From a virus: a stretch of 64,000 nucleotides of DNA. The notes below the pieces were generated by a model, which ran no database searches, was not told the origin of the DNA, and saw only the letters and a list, made by a program, of their open reading frames with translations. Every line of letters begins with the position of its first letter. The first letter of the stretch is position 1. The DNA is taken from the IMG/VR virus record IMGVR_UViG_3300029922_000017, positions 1-64,000 of that record. The stretch is one strand, 5' to 3'. Positions 57,889-64,000 of this stretch are shown piece by piece. The position numbers were made by a program, and so were the translations under genes.

Positions 57889-58509
57889 TTAGGTTATATG
57901 TTGTTTTAAAATTGCAGGTATGTTATTTAAATCTTTATATGAAATTCGCAATAGTTTAATGTTATTTTTTATGGCATATTCATCTTTAAGCTTGTCGTGT
58001 AATTTTAATCTAGCCAATTTATCATCAGATATTATATGGCCTTTAATGTTATTACATCCAAAATGCTGTTGTCCATCAAATTCTATTAGTAAGTTATGAT
58101 ATGGAATATAGAAATCATATTTTAGTGGTCTATTCATATCACTTCTAAGAGTGTCAAATGTCTGTTGTGATTTATGTGCTATTTTATTAATACTTAAATA
58201 TGTAGAAATAGCCAATTCGCCTTTAGATAATTGACAGATAGGACATCCCTGAGAATTGAATATATGATTTTCTGGAGTTTTCCAAAAATAACTATCATGT
58301 TTAATACATTTAATCTGGATACTCTTCTTGCTTCCTATATACGTCGAATCCGAGTAATCATATAAATCACCATGTATTTTTCTGGCTCTAATAATGAACT
58401 CGTTGAGAGTTAATTTTTCGCCGCCAAAATTTCCATTATGTAGTTTATAATTTCGTCTTCTATTACATTGTCTACATTCGCACTTGAGAATTGTTTTTAT
58501 ATTGCTCAT
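57889..58509 (-). CDS. Vsr-like homing endonuclease
   Basis: 206 aa. N-terminal CRQCNRRRNYKLHNGNFGG, a zinc block (CIKHDSYFWKTPENHI, CPIC), and a C-terminal nuclease core YDFYIPYHNLLIEFDGQQHF with KNNIKLLRISY. A late-type ATATATTTATATATT element precedes the ATG. Confidence 0.78.
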   Translation of the reverse strand: MSNIKTILKCECRQCNRRRNYKLHNGNFGGEKLTLNEFIIRARKIHGDLYDYSDSTYIGSKKSIQIKCIKHDSYFWKTPENHIFNSQGCPICQLSKGELAISTYLSINKIAHKSQQTFDTLRSDMNRPLKYDFYIPYHNLLIEFDGQQHFGCNNIKGHIISDDKLARLKLHDKLKDEYAIKNNIKLLRISYKDLNNIPAILKQHIT

Positions 58510-58514
58510 AATAT

Positions 58515-58880
58515 ATAAATATATTGAGGTAGAATAAAAGTAGTATAAATAAATTTTATTTTCCAGATTTTTTAGTATATAACCTAATTAGACCTAAATT
58601 CTAACCTATTAAAATCTTTATTTCGAGTTATTTCATTCTACATATATTCTACTTTTATTTTATCTAAAAGTGATTTGCGAATAGTGAATATATAGGGGCC
58701 GGCTGGTGCCACCCCCACCTTCTTTCGACCAGAAGCAACCCTAATATACCAATACGGGTAGGGTATCCTATTTTAATCCTACTATATAGGGTAAGTGGTT
58801 ACATTATTATACTTACTATAAGGTAAAATAAAAAACGCATCAAATGATTATTCACTTGACACGTTGTTTGAATTGTGCTA
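58515..58880 (-). other. Noncoding stretch
   Basis: AT-rich with an imperfect inverted repeat of AGAATAAAAGTAG (about 58529 and 58640) and no reading frame I can support. It separates the endonuclease group from the terminal small-gene run. Confidence 0.4.
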
Positions 58881-58885
58881 GGTGA

Positions 58886-59293
58886 TTAGACTATGCCGAT
58901 TAAGTTAATGTAATTGGGGTTATTAGTTTCGGGAATATACTTGTCTTCTTCCCGACAAAAGCCAGTGGTCAAACCTTGTCGCATTTGATTAATTGTCTCC
59001 GCAATTTCGGCATGGACTTGTGACATTAGGGAAAGCAATTCCCGTTGAATGGACTTGGATTTAACTGGCATATAATCCATTTCGACACCGGCTAATGTAT
59101 TGTCCACCGTTTCAATTAAAAACGTGTCTAATGTGGCGTCTTGCTCGTTTAATGCGGCATTGGCTTCCGCTTCCGCTTTCATGTCGTCTTCCGCTTTCAA
59201 TTGGGTGACAATATCCAATTGCGGATTGGCAACCGGATAATTCTTGCCGAATTGTGATTTGACTTTGTTTTTTGAACCTTTAGGGCGTGACAT
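58886..59293 (-). CDS. Hypothetical protein
   Basis: 135 aa, basic N-terminus (MSRPKGSKNKVKSQFGKNYP), acidic Ala-rich middle. Expressed from TTGACT-N17/18-ACACTT with a leader of about 30 bases that is A/C-rich, unlike the leaderless genes. GC-richer than most of the window. Confidence 0.65.
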   Translation of the reverse strand: MSRPKGSKNKVKSQFGKNYPVANPQLDIVTQLKAEDDMKAEAEANAALNEQDATLDTFLIETVDNTLAGVEMDYMPVKSKSIQRELLSLMSQVHAEIAETINQMRQGLTTGFCREEDKYIPETNNPNYINLIGIV

Positions 59294-59356
59294 ATGTTTA
59301 TTTTGTTATGTTGTTGACTACTTTGAAAGTGTGCCGGAAAGTATATTAAAAGTCAA

Positions 59357-59596
59357 TTAAATAATTGGATTAAAAAAATCCAAAATATCATAGGCAATGT
59401 AATTGTCCATTTCAATTCCACGCCAGACGTTATTGCCATCGGCCTTTTCCGACAAAAGGCTATTTTGCCGGGCAATTTCCTTATCCAACATTAACCAAGC
59501 TGCCGGTTTCAGGATTTTAGCCCACTGGATTGCTTGGCGAGCCTGAATGATTAAGCCGGAAGTTTTATCAAAATTGGGGACGTTTGTGTTATTCAT
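59357..59596 (-). CDS. Hypothetical early protein
   Basis: 79 aa, helical (IQARQAIQWAKILKPAAWLM). TTGACT-N18-TATTCT ends 14 bases before the ATG. Shares the AACATATG start context with the next genes. Confidence 0.65.
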   Translation of the reverse strand: MNNTNVPNFDKTSGLIIQARQAIQWAKILKPAAWLMLDKEIARQNSLLSEKADGNNVWRGIEMDNYIAYDILDFFNPII

Positions 59597-59688
59597 ATGT
59601 TGGTTAAAGAATAGGTTATTTTTATTAAAAAGTCAAATTTATTTTGAATTATTTTGTAGGTTAGTTTCTCCCCTACTTTTTAATTGAC

Positions 59689-60171
59689 TTATGCCGGCGG
59701 TTGGATTAGGAAAAACTTGGAACGGGGACGGCAGCATTCACGATTTTTATCCTCGACATTTGACAAAGTGATTTTGCCGACAAGTCCCGATTTGAACATC
59801 AGCACACTAACCACCGTGTAAATCGTCGCATCGGGGTAACGGTCAAAGCCGAATTGTTCCCGGACAGCTTCAATAATTTCGGAAATAAACATTGATTGTG
59901 CAATGGCCATGTTGCGGAGCGGCGTGGTAGCAACATCAGCCGCAAAAACGGCATTGTTATTTTGGAGAATATCAATGACAAGATTTTCAATGCCGTTGAC
60001 GCCTGTCTTAACATTCACATAGTGATTGCGATAAACGAGCGGCACGTTTTTATCATTGAAAATGTTATTGTTTTCTTGCGCATTGTCAATCAGGCCAGTG
60101 GCAAGAGTAGCAATGAATGATTTTTTGGACTGTTTAGCTTTGGACTTGGCGGTTGTTAATGTTGTATTCAT
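59689..60171 (-). CDS. Hypothetical early protein
   Basis: 160 aa, alpha-helical, hydrophobic middle (VFAADVATTPLRNMAIAQSM), no recognised domain. Promoter TTGCAA-N16-TATTCT and the common AACATATG context. GC-richer than the tRNA region. Confidence 0.65.
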   Translation of the reverse strand: MNTTLTTAKSKAKQSKKSFIATLATGLIDNAQENNNIFNDKNVPLVYRNHYVNVKTGVNGIENLVIDILQNNNAVFAADVATTPLRNMAIAQSMFISEIIEAVREQFGFDRYPDATIYTVVSVLMFKSGLVGKITLSNVEDKNRECCRPRSKFFLIQPPA

Positions 60172-60310
60172 ATGTTGGCTAAAGAATAAACTATTCTAGT
60201 TACTTTGCAAGGAAATAAATAAAAAAATACAAACTATTTACGATATCGTTAAAACATTGGAAAGTAAGTATAACATTCGTATTACTGGTTGGCTCGGTGA
60301 AAATAGGCAA

Positions 60311-60345
60311 TAAAAAATCTCCTAAACCTTTCGGAATAGGAGACT
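60311..60345 (-). terminator. Rho-independent terminator
   Basis: Minus strand TCTCCTA/TAGGAGA stem followed by TTTTTT, just after the stop of 60363-60665. Confidence 0.8.
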
Positions 60346-60362
60346 TGGAAATTTACCGGAGA

Positions 60363-60665
60363 TTAGGACTTGGCAAATTCAACCTTGTCAAACCCGTTGT
60401 AGTTACGGAACTTCTTCTGGAACAAGGCATTCGGGGCGATGGGCTGGTTCGGCAGCAATCCTTCATTGCCAGCCGCAATCACGAAGGTTGACTTGAACTG
60501 GATTTTTTCGGACTTGATGGCGTTGATAATGTTTTCAACGGTGGCAGTCTTGTTCTTGCCAGCCACGATTCCGGCTTGCTTGGCCACGTTACGCAATTCG
60601 GCTTGCGTCATAGTGCGGAGGGAGATGAAAGCGATGGCAGTGGAGTTGTTATTGATTTTGGTCAT
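60363..60665 (-). CDS. Hypothetical early protein
   Basis: 100 aa from MTKINNNSTAIAFISLRTMT. The promoter TTGACA-N18-TATTCT lies upstream with a leader of about 45 bases rich in A and C. The longer frame would start within that leader. Middle resembles a small SAP/HeH-like helical unit (AELRNVAKQAGIVAGKNKTA), possibly DNA binding. Confidence 0.6.
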   Translation of the reverse strand: MTKINNNSTAIAFISLRTMTQAELRNVAKQAGIVAGKNKTATVENIINAIKSEKIQFKSTFVIAAGNEGLLPNQPIAPNALFQKKFRNYNGFDKVEFAKS

Positions 60666-60888
60666 ATGTTTTTGTTTTTTGTTGTTAATGTTGACTGACA
60701 AGAAAGAATATATAGATTTTAATTAAAATGTCAAATGATTTCGTCAAATTTAATCCAGATTGTTGTATCGGTCTGGTCGGGTTGGTCGGATAAAGTTTAA
60801 TTTTCATAATTGAAATTATAGGGATTTTCAGATTAATTGCAAGATAATTCGTAAATTATTTTTTGAAGTTTTCAATTGACAATAGTAT

Positions 60889-61059
60889 CTATAATATTCG
60901 AGTCTCTCTCGGTGAAAGTGACCCAGTAAAAATAAAACTCCCGCTGCCATTTCTGACAACGGGAGACAACATTGCATAAGCATGGTCAACCGACCTTTGT
61001 TTTTTGATAGCCTGTTCCCGTGACAATCCTCGACGTTTCCAGTTTGGTTTTCTTGCCAT
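60889..61059 (-). CDS. Small basic leaderless protein
   Basis: 56 aa: MARKPNWKRRGLSREQAIKK at the start. TTGACA-N16-TATACT ends 6 bases before the ATG. Near its 3' end the message has a CTCCCG/CGGGAG stem followed by TTTTATTTTT, a terminator-like element inside the frame. Confidence 0.65.
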   Translation of the reverse strand: MARKPNWKRRGLSREQAIKKQRSVDHAYAMLSPVVRNGSGSFIFTGSLSPRETRIL

Positions 61060-61065
61060 GGGAAT

Positions 61066-61093
61066 AGTATATCTATTTGAAATGGAATGTCAA
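61066..61093 (-). promoter_or_regulatory. Early promoter, leaderless type
   Basis: TTGACA (61093-61088), 16 bases, TATACT (61071-61066), 6 bases to the ATG. Confidence 0.85.
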
Positions 61094-61101
61094 CCCCAAA
61101 A

Positions 61102-61248
61102 TTATTCCAAAATCCACTGTGCCATTTCCTTGCCATTCTCAAACACAAAAATTCGGTGGCGAGGATAATTGTGGGACACATACTCCAACGCCGTCTTAAC
61201 CGATAAGAAAGACGATGTATAGTAACATAATTTAGTCGTGTTTTCCAA
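61102..61248 (-). CDS. Small hypothetical protein
   Basis: 48 aa from a TTG (ENTTKLCYYTSSFLSVKTAL, then RHRIFVFENGKEMAQWILE). Overlaps the next gene by 17 bases. Protein-like over its full length. Confidence 0.5.
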   Translation of the reverse strand: MENTTKLCYYTSSFLSVKTALEYVSHNYPRHRIFVFENGKEMAQWILE

Positions 61249-61351
61249 ATTTTGGTTTGCGTTTATAGACTTTTTTTGATTCGAGTCTCTTTGTTACGGG
61301 ATTAAGCAAACCCCAAAATTTCCTTATCTTGATTGGCATTGGTTGTTTCAT
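61232..61351 (-). CDS. Small basic protein
   Basis: 39 aa: MKQPMPIKIRKFWGLLNPVT then RKPKFGKHD. The KIRKFWGxxNPVT pattern occurs in short proteins of other large phages. TTGACA-N16-TATATT promoter with an ATTGATATA/TATATCAAT dyad over the start region, possibly an operator. Confidence 0.6.
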   Translation of the reverse strand: MKQPMPIKIRKFWGLLNPVTKRLESKKVYKRKPKFGKHD

Positions 61352-61393
61352 ATATTGATATAAATATATCAATTTCCCCGGAAATGTCAAATC

Positions 61394-61610
61394 TTATTTA
61401 TTACCAATCCAAGGGGTAACGTGGTAAAGCGTCAACCACAATCCACCAATGACATAACCGATATGGTTAGAATTTCCATTACCATCATCAATATACATTT
61501 TAGAGACGTGTTGCCGACCAATTACAGAACAGAGAGACTTACGGGGATATTTACCAAGATTAAGATACCGCTTACCGTATTGGTCAACTGCAATGATTTG
61601 TGTTGTCATA
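61394..61610 (-). CDS. Hypothetical leaderless protein
   Basis: 71 aa from MTTQIIAVDQYGKRYLNLGK. TTGACA-N16-TATACT ends 7 bases before the ATG. The longer frame passes through the promoter. Confidence 0.65.
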
Positions 61611-61640
61611 TTTAAGAGTATATCTATTTTAATAGAAATG

Positions 61641-61853
61641 TCAATGAGAAATTGGATTAAATTCTTCGGACACACAAAATGATTCATCTCCGTTTCTGGC
61701 ATAACCAAAATCATCCAACTCTAATTCAGGGAAAATTGTTCTGAAATAATTGATTGCATCCTTGATATAGAGGCAAGTATGTTCTTCCAAGACTTTATTG
61801 CCACTCTGCCAATTACCAATTGGATACAATTTAAGGAGTAGAAATTTCTTCAT
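61641..61853 (-). CDS. Hypothetical early protein
   Basis: 70 aa (MKKFLLLKLYPIGNWQSGNK at the start). TTGACA-N16-CATACT and the AACATATG context. Unknown function. Confidence 0.6.
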   Translation of the reverse strand: MKKFLLLKLYPIGNWQSGNKVLEEHTCLYIKDAINYFRTIFPELELDDFGYARNGDESFCVSEEFNPISH

Positions 61854-61889
61854 ATGTTGATAAAGAGTATGGAGATTTTTATCTAAATG

Positions 61890-62124
61890 TCAAATAGAAT
61901 TACGGTTTTCCTGATACTCCTTATAGCGAGCAACGGCAATTTCAACGTCATCCCTATGAATTTCCATTGAATGATAATCCTTGCTATTGCCTTTAATTCG
62001 CAATCCTTCACCAAGCATGGGATATTCATCCTTCCAATTCTGACAAAAGTAACGGCTGGCATATTGACATTGTTGCCCCCATCTGTTTGCGAGCAACATC
62101 ACCAAAATCTACAAAATCATTCAT
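61890..62124 (-). pseudogene. Early gene with a +1 frameshift
   Basis: From the promoter-linked ATG (62124) the frame reads MNDFVDFGDVARKQM; after the GGGGG run at 62076-62080 the protein-like sequence (QCQYASRYFCQNWKDEYPML, EIHRDDVEIAVARYKEYQE) is in another frame. One fewer G would join them into about 78 aa. Promoter TTGCAA-N16-TATATT lies 7 bases up. Confidence 0.6.
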
Positions 62125-62336
62125 ATGAAAGAATATACCTATTTATATTTTAATTGCAAGGATTATTTCAAACTATTTTCTATTCTCGAATGACGAATAG
62201 TAACTCGAATATTATAGATACTATTTCAAAAAACGAAGTCTCTTCCTCACCTTCCGCATTTAGTATACTAAATTCAATTAGAAATAGCAACAACAAATCT
62301 CACTTATTTTACACTCGACTTTATATTTATATTCAT

Positions 62337-62440
62337 AGCGTAGAAAACTATTAACAATTTGCAATTCCCTAATAAGTTCTTCAAATAAGAATTCTACGCT
62401 TATCTTATTAGGGAATTTGCTTTGCAAAAGCGTAGAAAAC
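62337..62440. repeat. MITE-like repeat upstream of endonuclease gene
   Basis: AGCGTAGAAAACT occurs as direct repeats at 62337-62349 and 62428-62440; between them AATTCCCTAATAAG and CTTATTAGGGAATT form a 14-base inverted repeat and ATTCTACGC is inverted relative to the ends. May be a mobile footprint or a regulatory hairpin. Confidence 0.55.
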
Positions 62441-62442
62441 TT

Positions 62443-62931
62443 ATGTCATATAAAAATAAAGAAGATGCTAAAGCATTTCACAGAAGATATTATTTAGCCC
62501 ATAGAGAAGAAGCTTTACTGAAAAGTAAAGCGTGGAGAACTAACAATCCAGAATTAGCCGCAAAGCAAAAAAGAGAACATCATATTAAAAATCGTGAAGT
62601 ATTACTGGCAAAAGCTGCTATTTACAGAAAAAACAATAGAGAAACTTTATTGGAAAAGAGCAGATTAAGAAGACAGAAAAAACTTGACAATTTAGGATTT
62701 TCTGGTATAGAACACTGTGAAATTTGTGGCCGTAATAAATCGGAATTTAAGAAAGGATTAGCAGTTGACCATTGCCATGAGACCGGAAAAATACGGGGAT
62801 TATTATGTTATTTATGTAATACTAATCTATGAAGATATAGTGATAATATCAAATTATTAGAGAAGTCAATTAACTATCTTAAAAAGCATAATACTCCACA
62901 AGAAACTAATCCAGTGGAGTATTATATTTGA
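62443..62931 (+). pseudogene. Endonuclease VII-like gene with in-frame stop
   Basis: From ATG 62443: basic repeats (MSYKNKEDAKAFHRRYYLAH) and the endonuclease VII-type HNH core HCEICGRNKSEFKKGLAVDH then HETGKIRGLLCYLCN. A TGA at 62830-62832 interrupts; the same frame goes on to RYSDNIKLLEKSINYLKKHN and ends at 62931. TGA is a stop elsewhere, so the gene is probably broken, though the catalytic core is complete before the stop. Confidence 0.7.
62891..62921 (+). terminator. Terminator-like hairpin
   Basis: AATACTCCAC and GTGGAGTATT form a 10-bp stem at the end of the endonuclease-VII-like reading frame. Confidence 0.5.
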
Positions 62932-62934
62932 GAT

Positions 62935-63472
62935 TTACCGTTTAACCACAATTAGTCCCCTCGCCCGCAATTTTTGAATGTTGTTAAGCGTAACTGTGCG
63001 GACAACTGGCTTAAACTCGTTAAGGGCAGAACTAGCGTAGAAATAAGGCTTTAGGGCATCATAATCAATCCGCTTTCCAGTTTCATCAAAATATCCCGTT
63101 TCTTCCGTTTTCTTGGACTTGGAAGGATAATAAAACAGATAAAACTTTCCATCATCTTTGGTTTTATTAACCCGAATTGGGGTCATTTTTCCGTCGGGCA
63201 TATAAGGAGCGTGCCAAGAATCCGCCGGAATGTATTCAACTTCACTTGCGGCAACGCCAAGCAATGCTGCTGTCTTTTTTTCTACGGCACGCTTGTAATC
63301 TATATTCAACCATCCTTTAACTATGGCCCGTTTAATAACGCCTTTGAAAGGACAAGTCTTTTTCAATGTCGGCTCGGTAATTGTTTCGGCTGAAAAGAAT
63401 TGACTATTGGTTCCGATACCAGTGAGAAAATCCACCATTGAAGGAACGGACATTTTAAGAGTTGTTTTCATA
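62935..63472 (-). CDS. Hypothetical early protein
   Basis: 178 aa from MKTTLKMSVPSMVDFLTGIG. The promoter TTGACT-N16-TATACT is followed by an A-rich leader of about 45 bases. No recognised domain; mixed alpha/beta with basic patches (KTCPFKGVIKRAIVKGWLNI). Confidence 0.65.
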
Positions 63473-63553
63473 TGTTGTTTTTTGTTAATGTTAATTGTTA
63501 CTGACAAAGGAGAGTATAGAGATTTTTATCTTAAAGTCAAAAAGAAAATGGAT

Positions 63554-63769
63554 TTATTTTAATTTATCCATATTTTGCCATTTATAGACAGTTTCACAAA
63601 ATTCATAATTAAAATCCCGCATATAGCAAATGCCCTGAAAAAATCCAATATGGTTACTCAAACCCCATGCCAGACTTTTCGGTGAATCTGCTAATGCAAT
63701 GGCAGACTTTTGGCAACCCGAATCAATGTAAGCAATCAATTCTTCAAGAGTGCAAGTTTTGTAATTCAT
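63554..63769 (-). CDS. Hypothetical early protein
   Basis: 71 aa (MNYKTCTLEELIAYIDSGCQ at the start). TTGACT-N16-TATACT ends 14 bases before the ATG with the AACATATG context. Unknown. Confidence 0.6.
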   Translation of the reverse strand: MNYKTCTLEELIAYIDSGCQKSAIALADSPKSLAWGLSNHIGFFQGICYMRDFNYEFCETVYKWQNMDKLK

Positions 63770-63804
63770 ATGTTGATAGAAGTATATCTATTTTTATACT
63801 AAAG

Positions 63805-64000
63805 TCAATTACGATCTATGGAAAAATTAATTCCATTTTTATTCCATCTTGATTTATGCCAGTCATTATGAACAATTTCAAGACATAACTCGAATGTGAA
63901 AATGTTAATGGTAGTTATTACATTGTAATAATCCCAGTTACAATGAAAGCCAAACCATTCATATTCATACCGATTGCAAACTAATGCCCACGGCCATTTT
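63805..64000 (-). CDS. Partial hypothetical protein at window end
   Basis: Open from the window edge to a TGA at 63805 (about 65 codons; RYEYEWFGFHCNWDYYNVIT, FELCLEIVHNDWHKSRWNKN). The 5' end is outside. Its stop overlaps the -35 box of the next gene. Confidence 0.55.
   Translation of the reverse strand, partial: KWPWALVCNRYEYEWFGFHCNWDYYNVITTINIFTFELCLEIVHNDWHKSRWNKNGINFSIDRN

Noticed and set aside
62830-62832. TGA read as an amino acid (alternative genetic code)
   Set aside because: Many genes end in TGA with ATGA overlaps to the next start (for example 2845-2848, 9750-9753, 15011-15014), and no suppressor tRNA with a TCA anticodon was seen.
1-64000. CRISPR array or cas genes
   Set aside because: No regularly spaced direct repeats of 24-37 bases were seen; the promoter array at 38.2-38.8 kb is spaced about 180 bases with diverged sequence.
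1-64000. rRNA genes or a phage-encoded 5S-like RNA
   Set aside because: No rRNA-like conserved segments were recognised anywhere in the window.

Overview
The window is a stretch of a large, AT-rich tailed-phage genome, most likely a T4-like myovirus with a big genome. A gp25-type baseplate wedge protein, a gp5-like hub protein, a gp55-like late sigma factor, PhoH, two repeat-rich tail-fibre-like proteins and a gp19-sized tube-like protein support this. There is no rRNA and no large host-type operon. The host cannot be named from the sequence. TGA is an ordinary stop, because many genes overlap as ATGA.

Layout. 1-10.1 kb holds virion and late genes on the minus strand. 10.1-20 kb holds small early genes, phosphopantetheine adenylyltransferase (CoaD), an APS-kinase-like protein, a NUDIX hydrolase, a ClpP-like protease and the first tRNAs. 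20-41 kb is a very large tRNA region, almost all on the minus strand, interleaved with small zinc-ribbon and hypothetical genes and many HNH, GIY-YIG and Vsr-like endonuclease genes. About 44 tRNAs can be folded by eye over the window, and together they cover all twenty amino acids. 38-50 kb carries HAD-like proteins, a DUF4406-like protein, an ADP-ribosylglycohydrolase, a fusion of a CoaC-like flavoprotein with an M23-like domain, and a duplicated two-gene cassette. 50.4-52.1 kb contains TnpB-type insertion sequences. 52-58.5 kb has a very large hypothetical protein and a small plus-strand lipoprotein/membrane-peptide cluster. 58.8-64 kb is a run of small genes, each with its own strong promoter.

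Regulation is visible directly. Early genes have TTGAC(A/T)-N16/17-TATAAT-like promoters whose -10 box ends only 5-8 bases before the ATG, so the transcripts should be leaderless. Late genes and most endonuclease genes instead carry a TATATTTATA element 3-7 bases before the ATG, which fits a gp55-like sigma factor. tRNA operons have early promoters.

The most unusual material is in the tRNA region: tRNAs for Cys, Asp, His and Trp with long (class II) variable arms, tRNAs with non-canonical T loops, one tRNA with about 80 extra bases in its D arm, and several tRNA-like remnants. The window also encodes the CoaC- and CoaD-type steps of coenzyme A synthesis. All tRNA assignments and domain calls were made by eye; no search or folding program was run.
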